This document shows positions 19,061-28,300 of a stretch of 49,896 bases of DNA, piece after piece (position 1 is the first letter of the stretch; each line of letters opens with the position of its first letter). Both the position numbers and the translations under genes were made by a program. The stretch is from an uncultured Bacilli bacterium (GTDB taxonomy: Bacteria > Bacillota_I > Bacilli_A > ML615J-28 > CAG-698): NCBI GenBank assembly GCA_947627195.1, contig CANQVC010000008.1:1-49896 (forward strand). The letters run 5' to 3'. The notes below the pieces were generated by a model. It had not been told where the DNA came from. It ran no database searches and was given only the letters and a program-made list of their open reading frames with translations.

Positions 19061-19142
19061 AAAAAACAGATTGAAACTATCGCATACTTGTATACAATGC
19101 AAACTAGTATGCATTGCAAATTAATTTGTATTAGTTTCAATC
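19061..19142 (-). terminator. Large hairpin terminator at the outer edge of the hsdS array
   Basis: Arms AGATTGAAAC (19068-19077) and GTTTCAATCT (19133-19142), extended by TA/TA, with a second palindrome (CAATGCATACTAGTTTGCATTG on paired strands) in the loop, and TTTTTTACTTATTTT after it on the minus strand. No tRNA or intact gene lies just upstream; the next thing upstream on this strand is the invertible hsdS region. Confidence 0.65.
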
Positions 19143-19248
19143 TAATTCTTTCAATTGAAAAAAGAGTACCATTTTGATACAATGCACGCAGTTGCACGCA
19201 ATTATGAATAAAGAAAAACTGCAAAAAATCTGAACAATTACACTTCCT

Positions 19249-19334
19249 ATAATTGCTATTATGAGAAGATAGGAACCAATGATCCTGTAAAATTAGATGA
19301 TTTGTCTTTTGATATTCCAGATAGTTGGATGTGG
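19249..19334 (+). repeat. Inverted repeat A, copy at the silent hsdS start
   Basis: 86 bp identical (one mismatch) to the reverse complement of 23850-23935 in the expressed hsdS. It encodes the stretch from NCYYEKIGTND to SWMW. Similarity starts abruptly at 19249. Confidence 0.92.
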
Positions 19335-20049
19335 ATTAGGTTGAAAACACTAGCATATATATATACTGGGAATAGCATTAACGGTGAAGAAAAAAAGAAA
19401 AAATATGTTGGAATAAATGGTTATGATTTTATTGCAACCAAAGATGTAACATTTGACAGAACAATTCATTATAACAATGGTGTAAATATCCCTTTTGATA
19501 CAGTTTTTAAAATTGCACCAGCAAATAAAGTTCTTTTATGTATTGAAGGAGGAAGTGCAGGAAAAAAGATTGCTATTACTGATAGAGATGTGTGTTTTGG
19601 AAATAAACTTGCCTGTTTTGATTCGATATTAATAAATGATTTGTATCTTTTTTATATTTTTCAATCGTTAGAATTTCAAGTGCTTTTTAAATCATCATTA
19701 ACAGGAATAATAGGTGGTGTCAGTATTAACACATTAAAAGAGTTTAATATTCCACTTCCACCATTAGAAGAACAACAACGTATTGTAGATAAAATCAATT
19801 CTTTTGAGCCATTATTAAAAGAATATGAACTAGCTGAAGAAAAGTTATCTAAGCTTGAAGAAGAGTTTCCAGAAAAACTCAAAAAATCTATATTACAATA
19901 TGCTATAGAAGGCAAATTAGTAAAACAAGATCCAAATGATGAACCAGCTTCAGTTCTTCTTGAACGTATAAAACAAGAAAAAGAAAAACTAATTAAAGAA
20001 GGAAAAATTAAACGCAATAAGAACGAATCTTATATTTATCAAGGTGACG

Positions 20050-20068
20050 ATAAAAATTATTATGAGAA
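20050..20068 (+). other. Recombination-site repeat B, cassette a
   Basis: ATAAAAATTATTATGAGAA, between TRD1/central region and TRD2. The same 19 bp occur at 22020-22038 (+) and 23110-23128 (-), and a 17-bp version at 21074-21090 (-). Confidence 0.75.
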
Positions 20069-20526
20069 CTTGCCTCCTAAATGGGAACAAACAACGCTCT
20101 CAAAGATAATAAATCTTACATCAGGCACTGATTTAAAACCTGAAGAATATTCATGTGAAAACATAGGTATCCCATATATCACAGGAGCCAGTAATATAAC
20201 CGATGATAATAAAATTATTATAAACCGATATACAAAGAACAAATACATTAATTCAAAACTTGACGATATATTGTTATCTTGCAAGGGAACAGTTGGAAAA
20301 ATAGTAATTAACAATATTGGTGACGTTCATATTGCTCGACAATTCATGGGAATTAAATCCTTTATTAATATTCATTTTTTAATTATTTACTTAAATACTT
20401 TAGTTACTCAACTTAATTCTGAGGCAAAAAGTATTATTCCTGGACTCGATAGAAATCAAATACTTGCAAAAAGAATATTATTACCTCCAGAAAAAGAACA
20501 ATTACGCATTTCAAATAAAGTACAAA

Positions 20527-21090
20527 TTATATTAAATCAAATAAATAATTAATTCTATTAATTAATCTATCTTGCTCTGCTATTGAAGGGATAGGTATTA
20601 ACAAATTGCCTAAAGAAACTCCGTTGATATTTGGTTGTCCTGTTCCTGCTGATTTGTCGGCTACTTGGCTCCAATATAAAGATGAGTTAAGATATTTCTC
20701 TAAATATTCACTTTGTTTTAGATTGATTAATTGGAATCTAATTAGATAACCAGCAAATATTATATTTTGTTTTTCTTCCTGTAACCTAAATGACTTGCCA
20801 ATTGTTCCACCTGTTCGTGCTATAAATATATCATCTTTTTCAATTTGGTAATCTTTTAATAATTTGTTGTCGATGTTACAAAATGGCAATGTTGACCAAT
20901 TTACTTTGCTGTTTTGAATATCAGTTATTCTTAGTAATTTTGCATTACCATTATCTAGACCTGTGCCATTGAATCCATATTGAATGTTTTTTAATATCAT
21001 CTTTAATTTAATCCATCTCCATGAACTAGGTATATCAAATGGGACATCAATTTTTGAAACAACTGAACCAATCTTCTCATAATAATTTAT
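20527..21090 (-). pseudogene. hsdS: Silent hsdS cassette b: isolated TRD2
   Basis: The frame runs from the repeat-B site (21074-21090) through NYYEKIGSVVSK, FDIPSSWRW and a recognition domain to IPIPSIAEQDRLINRINYLF. It has no start signal or first half; an internal ATG at 21000 heads the open part. The orientation matches the expressed hsdS, so direct-repeat exchange or two successive inversions would be needed to express it. The 3' end overlaps cassette a by 26 bp. Confidence 0.85.
21074..21090 (-). other. Recombination-site repeat B, cassette b
   Basis: On the minus strand ATAAATTATTATGAGAA, two bases shorter in the A run than the other three copies, and heading cassette b. Confidence 0.65.
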
Positions 21091-21103
21091 AAAAGAAATG
21101 ATT

Positions 21104-21137
21104 GCCCTTATTTCAACTGCAAAAATAAGGGCTTTTT
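21104..21137 (+). terminator. Hairpin with T tail at the recombinase 3' end
   Basis: GCCCTTATTT (21104-21113) pairs with AAATAAGGGC (21123-21132), followed by TTTTTCAT on the plus strand. The minus-strand side, which would serve the recombinase gene, is less T-rich. It may shield the recombinase gene from antisense transcription from the left. Confidence 0.7.
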
Positions 21138-21141
21138 CATA

Positions 21142-21945
21142 TTACCAAGTTACAATTTTATCGACAATTTCTTGTTGTTCGCTTGCTGTCTTTCTTAAAT
21201 AAATTCTTGTTGTTTCAATTGATTCATGACCCATTAAATCTGCTAATAAGGCTATATCATTATATTTTTCCAAAAAATTTTTAGCAAAACGATGCCTAAA
21301 TGAGTGAGGATAAACAACATTAGGATCAATTCCATATTTAATAGCAAAATTTTTTAATTGTTGAGATATACCACGAGCTGTTATTCTTTCTCCAAAACGA
21401 TTTAGAAATATATATCCGCTTTCTATTTTTAAAGAATCATTTATCCAGATTATTGTTTCTTTTCTAAGAGACAAAGGAATATAAATTCTTCTTATCTTTC
21501 CACCCTTAGTATATAGATCAATGTAACCGACATTCACATGTTCCACTTTGATTTTAATTAGTTCACTTATTCTTGCTCCAGTAGCACATAAGAATCTAAC
21601 GATAAAATACCATTCTTTATTATCCTCTTTTTTAAGTTTTCTCTTAAAAAAAACGTAATCAGCATCACTAATTACGTTTTCAAGAAATGGCTTTTGCTGT
21701 ACTTTTATTGCTTTGATTCTTAAGTTTGATTTCTTAATAAAATCCAAATATTTGTTTATTGCTTGAATTTTTAAATTTACTGTTTTGGCTTTAAAATGTT
21801 CAATCAAATAAACTTTCCATTCTAATAAATTATGCTTTGTAATTTCGGTGTACTTTTTAAAGTATCCTGTAATTGCATTTGAATATGCAGAAATTGTGTT
21901 AGCTGATAAATTCAAGCTAACTAAAAATGTTTTAAATTCTTTCAT
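21142..21945 (-). CDS. Tyrosine recombinase of the hsdS inversion system
   Basis: 267 residues, GGAGGT site 10 nt before the ATG. The catalytic residues of the phage-integrase family are in place: Arg125 (ATGARISEL), Lys147 (TKGGK), His214-x-x-Arg217 (HSFRHRF), His240 (LMGHESIETT) and Tyr249 (RIYLRKT). The N-terminal 85 residues form a SAM-like core-binding domain. It lies between silent hsdS cassettes and is therefore the likely enzyme that inverts DNA at the repeat sites, as known for phase-variable type I systems in Streptococcus and others. Resemblance to XerC/D is general; the location is not that of a chromosome-dimer resolvase. Confidence 0.92.
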   Translation of the reverse strand: MKEFKTFLVSLNLSANTISAYSNAITGYFKKYTEITKHNLLEWKVYLIEHFKAKTVNLKIQAINKYLDFIKKSNLRIKAIKVQQKPFLENVISDADYVFFKRKLKKEDNKEWYFIVRFLCATGARISELIKIKVEHVNVGYIDLYTKGGKIRRIYIPLSLRKETIIWINDSLKIESGYIFLNRFGERITARGISQQLKNFAIKYGIDPNVVYPHSFRHRFAKNFLEKYNDIALLADLMGHESIETTRIYLRKTASEQQEIVDKIVTW

Positions 21946-22019
21946 ATGTTTGTGACCTCCAATTTATAGATACCACAAACAAATTAAAAATAGGTTTAAT
22001 TGGCATATTTTTTTAATGC

Positions 22020-22038
22020 ATAAAAATTATTATGAGAA
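22020..22038 (+). other. Recombination-site repeat B, cassette c
   Basis: ATAAAAATTATTATGAGAA at the start of silent cassette c, inverted relative to the copy in the expressed hsdS at 23110-23128, with 1.1 kb between them. Confidence 0.75.
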
Positions 22039-22570
22039 CTTACCACAAGGATGTAGTATTTGCACATTAAATGATTTAGCAAATTATAAGAAAGGTCCGT
22101 TCGGTAGTTCACTAACTAAAGGTATGTTTGTAGATAGCAAAACACAAAATTGTGTAAAGGTTTATGAGCAGAAAAATGCTATTCAACACGACTATACTTT
22201 AGGAACATATTTTATTTCCAATTTAAAATATCAAGAAATGAAATCATTTGAAGTTTTACCTAATGAAATAATTGTTAGTTGTGCGGGAACAATCGGTGAG
22301 GTATATAAATTACCCTTGAGTGCTCCAAAAGGAATAATAAATCAAGCACTAATGAAAATTCATCTATTTAGCGATGATATTGCTGATTATTATCAAATTT
22401 TGTTATTTGATAAATTGCACGAATTATCCGAAAAATCAAAGGGAACTGCAATTAAGAACATTATCCCATTTGAAATTTTAAAACCTTCTAAAATATTACT
22501 TCCTCCATTAAATGAACAAAAGAAGATAATATGTAAATTGAATTATATAAACAAACTTATAGATGGCTAA
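22020..22570 (+). pseudogene. hsdS: Silent hsdS cassette c: isolated TRD2
   Basis: The frame starts in repeat B (KNYYENLPQGC) and codes one recognition domain (NYKKGPFGSSLTKGMF, then SCAGTIGEVYKLPL) ending in LLPPLNEQKKIICKLNYI. There is no ribosome-binding site or first half. It is tail-to-tail with the expressed hsdS (14-bp overlap of the ends). A single 1.1-kb inversion between the B repeats at 22020 and 23128 would swap this domain with the present TRD2. Confidence 0.88.
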
Positions 22571-24140
22571 AAATTAATTCAAGTTTTGATGCAATTCTAA
22601 TTTGCTCATTAATTGGTGGTAATGGCACGATAGTATCAGCCACTTTATCACTATTTAAATTTTTAACTACTGAACCTCCAACATTATCACAAAAACACTT
22701 ATAAACATATGGAGATGAAAGTAAATAATATAAAAAGTTTTTATTAAAACCATCATATTTATTTGACAATACAAGCCAACCATCATGTATGCAACCATCA
22801 ATTTTTAAAATATAAGGGCGTCCGAAACTCATCGAATTTGTAAGCAAAAAATCTCCAGAATGAACATATCGTGTCTTATATAACCCTTCAGGTTTAATTT
22901 TTTCTTTAGTTGATGTTATATATTTAGAATCTAAACTAGTGTCACCTATTTTTATCCAATTATATCCATCCTTTTGATTTGTTAAATAATCTTGGATTGG
23001 TCGAGGTGAACCTCCTCTAGCGATGTCTAATATGTGAGATAATCTAATATAATTCCAATTTATAGGTATGGCGAATAAATTTGGCAGAATCAATAGTTTT
23101 GAACCAAGCTTCTCATAATAATTTTTATCGTCACCTTGATAAATATAAGATTCGTTTTTATCTCGTTTGATTTTACCTTCTTTTATGAGTTTTTCTTTTT
23201 CTGCTTTTATGCGTTCTAAAAGGATTGATGCAGGTTCATCATTTGGATCTTGTTTAACTAATTTGCCTTCTATAGCATATTGTAAAATCGATTTTTTAAG
23301 TTTTTCAGGAAATTCCTCTTCGAGTTTTGATAATTTTTCTTCAACAAGTTCATATTCTTTTAATAATGATTCAAATGAATTAATTTTATCTACAATACGT
23401 TGTTGTTCTTCTAATGGTGGAAGTGGAATGAGCATATTGGACATTTTTTCTTTATTTAATGTGCTACCTTTTATTGCATCTGTTTGGTCAACATAATTCA
23501 CAATTAATCCTAGAATCTGAAAAAGCCAATCTCTTATTTGATTATTGGTAGAGATATATGGAAAGATAGAAATTATAGCTTCATTATGTACAGCATCTAT
23601 ACCTAGAATTGATACTTTTCCTACAGTAAGTTTAAAACTCATTAACAATGTACCAGTAGGGGATAGAAATGAAGAAAAAATTTCATTGTATGAATTTTCA
23701 GATATCATTTCCTTTGTAGATGTAACAATCTGTTTATCTTTCATATCAGTGATAGAAAACCATGGGTACTTTCCCTTACTCCAGTATATTACATTGTGCC
23801 TATCTGGTGTTTTGCCTAATTTAAAGTTAACTAAATTAGAAAATTTAACCCACATCCAACTTTCTGGAATATCAAAAGACAAATCATCTAATTTTACAGG
23901 ATCATTGGTTCCTATCTTCTCATAATAGCAATTATCGTCACCTTTAAAGATATAAGATTCATTCTTTTCTTTTTTTATTTTTCCTTGTATAATTAACTTT
24001 TGCTTTTCAGCATATATCCTTTTAACTAACTCACTGGCAGGTTCGTCATTAGGATCTTGTTTTACAAGTTTCCCTTGAATAGCTAATTGAAGAATGGATT
24101 TTCTAATTTCATCAGCCTTTAAATTTTTAATTGTCTTCAT
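22557..24140 (-). CDS. hsdS: Type I restriction enzyme specificity subunit HsdS (expressed copy)
   Basis: 527 residues, full length. Order: an N-terminal conserved helix region (1-68), TRD1 (about 70-235), a central conserved helix region (about 236-345, PPLEEQQRIVDKINSFESLL and the following KSILQYAIEGKLVKQD block) and TRD2 (about 345-527). The N-terminal and central regions are internal duplicates of each other. HsdS reads the two halves of the bipartite target for the HsdM/HsdR complex. The start overlaps hsdM by 14 bp. Repeat A (23850-23935) and repeat B (23110-23128) mark the edges of TRD1 and TRD2, where silent copies can be exchanged. Confidence 0.95.
   Translation of the reverse strand: MKTIKNLKADEIRKSILQLAIQGKLVKQDPNDEPASELVKRIYAEKQKLIIQGKIKKEKNESYIFKGDDNCYYEKIGTNDPVKLDDLSFDIPESWMWVKFSNLVNFKLGKTPDRHNVIYWSKGKYPWFSITDMKDKQIVTSTKEMISENSYNEIFSSFLSPTGTLLMSFKLTVGKVSILGIDAVHNEAIISIFPYISTNNQIRDWLFQILGLIVNYVDQTDAIKGSTLNKEKMSNMLIPLPPLEEQQRIVDKINSFESLLKEYELVEEKLSKLEEEFPEKLKKSILQYAIEGKLVKQDPNDEPASILLERIKAEKEKLIKEGKIKRDKNESYIYQGDDKNYYEKLGSKLLILPNLFAIPINWNYIRLSHILDIARGGSPRPIQDYLTNQKDGYNWIKIGDTSLDSKYITSTKEKIKPEGLYKTRYVHSGDFLLTNSMSFGRPYILKIDGCIHDGWLVLSNKYDGFNKNFLYYLLSSPYVYKCFCDNVGGSVVKNLNSDKVADTIVPLPPINEQIRIASKLELIFSHL
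23110..23128 (-). other. Recombination-site repeat B in the expressed hsdS
   Basis: On the minus strand ATAAAAATTATTATGAGAA, at the junction of the central region and TRD2. Confidence 0.75.
23850..23935 (-). repeat. Inverted repeat A, copy in the expressed hsdS
   Basis: 86 bp matching 19249-19334 in inverse orientation with one mismatch, at the start of TRD1. Inversion between the copies would flip about 4.7 kb including the recombinase gene. Confidence 0.92.
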
Positions 24141-25596
24141 CTAAAATCTCCAAGATTTTTGCCAGTGTTCTTTCCATTTCAGCATTATATGAATCTCTTT
24201 TTTCTTTAAATTGCTGTATCAATTCTTTCGGTTCTAAAATTTCATCTTCTATATGAGGATATCCACATAAATCTAGATTATAATGTAAATCTTCGAGTTC
24301 CTTTTTTGTATAACATTTAGCTTTTGGAAATTCATCAATTGTAATTTCTTCTCTTTTGTTCCACCAATCAATGATAGGCTTAAAATGTTCTAAAAGGATA
24401 GGTTTTGTTTTTGAAAAATTCTTATATCCTTCAGGCATATCCATTCGATAAAACCAGGTGTTTTCAGTTGGATGAGTATTATCAAAGAATAAGATGTTTG
24501 TCGTAATTGAAGTATATGGAGCAAAAACACTATGAGGCATTCTTACAACTGTGTGTAAATTAAATTCATTCAATAATTTAGTCTTAATAGCTACTTTTGC
24601 ATTATCTTCCCCAAATAAGAATCCATCAGGTATAATAACGGCACATCGCCCATTTTTCTTTAATCGATACATAATGACATCAATAAATAAATCGGCAGTT
24701 TCACTACTTCTAAGCTCAGCAGGAAAATTATTCTTAACAGCATCTTTTTCTGAACCACCATAAGGAGGATTCATCAAAATAATATCGAATTTATCTGTTT
24801 CTCTATATTCTCTTACGTTTTTCTCTAAAGAATTCATGTGATAAATTTTTGGTTCATCAACATCGTGAATAAGCATATTGGTTATACACAATAAATAAGG
24901 TAATGGCTTTTTTTCAATTCCATAAATCGTGTTATTGTATTTATCAATATCCTCGGTACTTTTCTTTTGAGGTTCTAAATATTTTAAAGTAGATGTTAAA
25001 AATCCACCTGTTCCACAAGCAAAATCCGCAACTGACTCACCAAGTTTAGGATTAATCATTTGAACCATAAAATCGGTTACAGCTCTTGGAGTATAGAATT
25101 CTCCAGCATTTCCAGCACTTTGAAGACTTTTTAGAATTGTTTCATAAATTGTTCCAAATTCATGTCTTTCCTTATATTCAGAAAAATCAATCTCATTTAT
25201 AACGTTAATTACCTGTCTTAATAAAACACCATCTTTCATATAATTTTGTGCATCTTCAAAAACATATTTAGCAATTCTTTGCTTTAAAGGCGTATCTTCA
25301 TTAATTTCAAGATTTTTTAATGTTGGAAATAATTTATTATTAATTAAATCAAGAAGCTTATCTCCAGTAATTGTATCAGAACTATGGTCATCAACAGCCC
25401 AATTACGCCATTTTAATTCTTCGGGAATTAGACTTTTATAATTTGAATCATAAAATTCCCATTCTTCTTCTTTTGCATCATAAACTTTTAAGAAAAACAT
25501 CCATGTCATTTGACTAATACGTTGAGCATCACCATCTACACCCGCATCATTTCTCATGATATCTTGAATTCTTTTTACTAAATTAGTAACAGCCAT
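24127..25596 (-). CDS. hsdM: Type I restriction-modification methyltransferase HsdM
   Basis: 489 residues. An N-terminal helical domain (1-150) contacts HsdS, followed by the N6-adenine methyltransferase domain with the SAM-binding motif DFACGTGG at 191-198 and the catalytic NPPYG at 276-280. The enzyme methylates adenine in the target set by HsdS. AGGAGG lies 8 nt before the ATG. It sits 12 bp after hsdR and overlaps hsdS, so the genes are transcribed together. Confidence 0.97.
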   Translation of the reverse strand: MAVTNLVKRIQDIMRNDAGVDGDAQRISQMTWMFFLKVYDAKEEEWEFYDSNYKSLIPEELKWRNWAVDDHSSDTITGDKLLDLINNKLFPTLKNLEINEDTPLKQRIAKYVFEDAQNYMKDGVLLRQVINVINEIDFSEYKERHEFGTIYETILKSLQSAGNAGEFYTPRAVTDFMVQMINPKLGESVADFACGTGGFLTSTLKYLEPQKKSTEDIDKYNNTIYGIEKKPLPYLLCITNMLIHDVDEPKIYHMNSLEKNVREYRETDKFDIILMNPPYGGSEKDAVKNNFPAELRSSETADLFIDVIMYRLKKNGRCAVIIPDGFLFGEDNAKVAIKTKLLNEFNLHTVVRMPHSVFAPYTSITTNILFFDNTHPTENTWFYRMDMPEGYKNFSKTKPILLEHFKPIIDWWNKREEITIDEFPKAKCYTKKELEDLHYNLDLCGYPHIEDEILEPKELIQQFKEKRDSYNAEMERTLAKILEILDEDN

Positions 25597-25608
25597 TTTT
25601 ATTCCTCC

Positions 25609-27912
25609 TTAGGCAGCATATAAAGCATTTTGAATTTGATGAACTGCATTTAAATAACCATTTAAACCGCCAAATAAACTAGCTATTTTCATTGGGCTTC
25701 CGTATTCGTTGAAATCCGGTAATTTAAGAATTTTTGAATCAGTAAAATCATCAATTTCATCATTAGAATACTTATTTAATAAAATTTGAAGAATTTCCTT
25801 ACATTTATCAGAATATGAATCTAATACTTGATGTACTTTGAGATTTTTAGTTCGTTCACTTTTTGTTAGAGGCTTGATTCCATAAGCAATATCGCAAATT
25901 AAATCAAAATCATCGACATCAGCAGGATATAGTTTTCTTAATTCTTCGATAAAAATGCCTTTATTTTCAAGTTCTTCAATGATTACTGAACGTTTTTCAT
26001 CACTTGTCCATAAAGTAAGGAAGTCATCTAAAGAAGCATAATCATGAAGGATATTTCTTCTTGTGAAATCCTTTAGGCTTTCAGTAACCAATTTCCCATC
26101 TTTATCGTAGTATTGAACTCTTTCAGAAAGTAAAGTAACTTCTACGTTATTAATATAAACCTTCTTCTTTTCTTGTCTTTCAGGTTCATCTCTTGGTTCA
26201 GGCACATCCAATATTATTTTTTTCTTTCCTTTAAAATTTTCTGGATCATATTCTTCACTTTGCATATCAGGTCCATTGAAGTTAGGATCGGCAAAAAGTC
26301 TAGTTGCATTTCTAAAATCTAAAATAGTGAAATACATTTTGCCGTATTCTTCTTTAATTCTCGTTCCACGACCAATAATTTGCTTAAATTCGGTCATACC
26401 ATTATCGCCAAAAATATTATCTAAAACAATATTTTTACACGTTTCACAATTAACACCTGTATTTAATAATTTGCTAGTTGTTACAATTGTTGGATAGACG
26501 GAATCATTATCAATAAAGTTATCTAATTGTTTTTTTCCTTCATCATTATCGCCAGTAATTCTCATAATATATTTATGGTTATCAGCACATAAATCTTTGT
26601 TTAAATTAACTAATGCTTGACGCATTCTTTCAGCATGATCAATGTCAACGCAAAAAACTATTGTTTTTGCTAATCTATCAGTATTTTTTAAATATTCAGT
26701 GATCTTTTCAGCGACTAATTCTGTTCTTTCATCAATAACTAAATTCCTATCAAAATCTTTAATCCCATATTCTCTATCTTCAACTAGTTCGCCTTCTTTA
26801 TCTGTTTTACCCTTATTAGGTCTATATCCATAAACATCAGTATCAAGAGCGTATCTAACTACTTTATAAGGAGCAAGATATCCGTCCTCAATGCCATCTT
26901 TTAATGAATATGTATAAATTGGTTCACCGAAATAATCGATATTAGAAACTTCTTTTGTTTCTTTTGGAGTCGCTGTCATACCTATTTTGGCGGCTGAATC
27001 GAAATAATCTAAAATCTTTCGCCAATTAGAATCCTCTCTTGCACTTCCTCGATGACATTCATCAACAATAATCAAATCAAAGAAATTTGAATTAAAATTT
27101 TCTTTTAATATACCAAGCGTATCGTCAGTGTCATTTTCGGATAATTGTTGATATAAAGATAGATATATTTCATAAGCTGTATCCATTTTTTTATGATAAA
27201 TTTTAGTCATTGAGTTTTTGAATGGCTTAAAATCACCAATTATTGTTTGGTCAACAAGAATATTTCTATCCGCCAAATATAATATTTTCTTTTTTAAACC
27301 CGACTTCCATAGTCTCCAAATTATTTGAAATGCCATAAAAGTCTTACCAGTCCCAGTGGCCATCACTAATAAAACTCTATTTTGTCCTTTGCTGATTGCT
27401 TCAACTGTTCTATTAATAGCGATTCTTTGATAGTATCTTGGTGCATGCGTTTCTTCTCCAAAATAATATGGTTGTTCCAATATCTTTTTTAAATCACTAT
27501 ACAATTCAATTTCTTTTTTATATTGTTTTTCAAATAATTCTTCAGGTGATGGGAATTCATCTAAAGATAGAAATTTTTGTTCAGCAGTTTTCATATCATA
27601 AAATAGGAATCCATCACCATTAGATGTAAAGACAAATCTCACATCTAATTTATCAGCATATTCTTGGGCTTGAAACATACCATCACCAATGTGGTGGGTA
27701 TTATCTTTTGCTTCGATAACAGCTAAAGGTAAATTTTCTTTATAAAATAAAACATAATCGGCTTTTTTCTTCGGTAATCTTTTAGCCACATTACTTCTAA
27801 CAACAATCTTTCCCGCATTTATCGAATATTCCATTCGAATTTGTTTTTTTTGCCAACCCGCATTTTCTATAGCTGGTGTTATGTAATTTAGTTTTACTTC
27901 TTCTTCTGTCAT
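25609..27912 (-). CDS. hsdR: Type I restriction endonuclease subunit HsdR
   Basis: 767 residues from the ATG at 27912, which has AGAGGT 7 nt upstream; a longer frame to 28041 would overlap the XRE gene and lacks such a site. The PD-(D/E)xK nuclease motif is at Asp52 and Glu67-Ala-Lys69 (AVIEAKD). The SF2 translocase follows, with Walker A ATGTGKT at 185-191, DECH at 284-287 and GMTATP shortly after, then a second RecA-like domain (IIGRGTRIKE) and a C-terminal helical region. It cuts unmodified DNA after translocation, in complex with HsdM and HsdS. Confidence 0.96.
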   Translation of the reverse strand: MTEEEVKLNYITPAIENAGWQKKQIRMEYSINAGKIVVRSNVAKRLPKKKADYVLFYKENLPLAVIEAKDNTHHIGDGMFQAQEYADKLDVRFVFTSNGDGFLFYDMKTAEQKFLSLDEFPSPEELFEKQYKKEIELYSDLKKILEQPYYFGEETHAPRYYQRIAINRTVEAISKGQNRVLLVMATGTGKTFMAFQIIWRLWKSGLKKKILYLADRNILVDQTIIGDFKPFKNSMTKIYHKKMDTAYEIYLSLYQQLSENDTDDTLGILKENFNSNFFDLIIVDECHRGSAREDSNWRKILDYFDSAAKIGMTATPKETKEVSNIDYFGEPIYTYSLKDGIEDGYLAPYKVVRYALDTDVYGYRPNKGKTDKEGELVEDREYGIKDFDRNLVIDERTELVAEKITEYLKNTDRLAKTIVFCVDIDHAERMRQALVNLNKDLCADNHKYIMRITGDNDEGKKQLDNFIDNDSVYPTIVTTSKLLNTGVNCETCKNIVLDNIFGDNGMTEFKQIIGRGTRIKEEYGKMYFTILDFRNATRLFADPNFNGPDMQSEEYDPENFKGKKKIILDVPEPRDEPERQEKKKVYINNVEVTLLSERVQYYDKDGKLVTESLKDFTRRNILHDYASLDDFLTLWTSDEKRSVIIEELENKGIFIEELRKLYPADVDDFDLICDIAYGIKPLTKSERTKNLKVHQVLDSYSDKCKEILQILLNKYSNDEIDDFTDSKILKLPDFNEYGSPMKIASLFGGLNGYLNAVHQIQNALYAA

Positions 27913-27928
27913 AAAAATACCTCTTTTT

Positions 27929-28123
27929 CTAATTAGATTTAATATCATACTCACGAAGGAGAGCTTTAATTTTTCTTTTAATTTTAATCGTTGGTTCATG
28001 CTTTCCAGTTTCCCATCTATTAACTGAAGCAAAAGACACACCTAATAATTGGGCAAATTCAACTTGTGATAAAGTCATTTTTTCTCTTAATTTTTTTATA
28101 ACTTTTGCATAATCATCAATCAT
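27929..28123 (-). CDS. Small XRE-type regulator preceding hsdR
   Basis: 64 residues from the ATG at 28123, with AAAGGAG 9 nt upstream; the frame to 28228 lacks a better start. It is almost entirely an HTH_3 domain (KLREKMTLSQVEFAQLLGVS, then SVNRWETGKHEPT). It is the first gene of the hsdR-hsdM-hsdS unit, 16 bp before hsdR, so it is probably a control protein for the restriction system. On the minus strand a TATAAT (28155-28160) lies 31 bp upstream, but the -35 box is weak. Confidence 0.85.
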   Translation of the reverse strand: MIDDYAKVIKKLREKMTLSQVEFAQLLGVSFASVNRWETGKHEPTIKIKRKIKALLREYDIKSN

Positions 28124-28300
28124 AAGAGGATCTCCTTTAGCAATTTTCAAAAATATTATAACACTTTTTGCTATAAAATACCATTGATATAGTATAACTT
28201 TTTTATAATTGTCATAAAATTTTCTCAAAAAATCTTATTTCTTTTTGATACTGTAATTTAACACATACTACAAAATCCTAGTTTATAGTGATTAAAATAC

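Larger units (their letters stand above)
19249..20552 (+). pseudogene. hsdS: Silent hsdS cassette a: TRD1, central region and TRD2 without a start
   Basis: The open frame holds a first target-recognition domain, the central conserved helix region (PPLEEQQRIVDKINSFEPLL, then the LKKSILQYAIEGKLVKQD block) and a second recognition domain ending at 20552. The N-terminal conserved region of the expressed HsdS is missing: the frame begins abruptly at inverted repeat A with no ribosome-binding site, although TTG 19302 could open it. It is oriented opposite to the expressed hsdS, so inversion between the repeats would move this sequence behind the hsdS start. It ends tail-to-tail with cassette b. Confidence 0.88.

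Noticed and set aside
19036-19224. 62-residue minus-strand frame
   Set aside because: It runs through the terminator hairpin and has no ribosome-binding site.
27913-28041. Longer N-terminus for HsdR
   Set aside because: It would overlap the XRE gene and lacks a ribosome-binding site; the ATG at 27912 has AGAGGT at the right distance.
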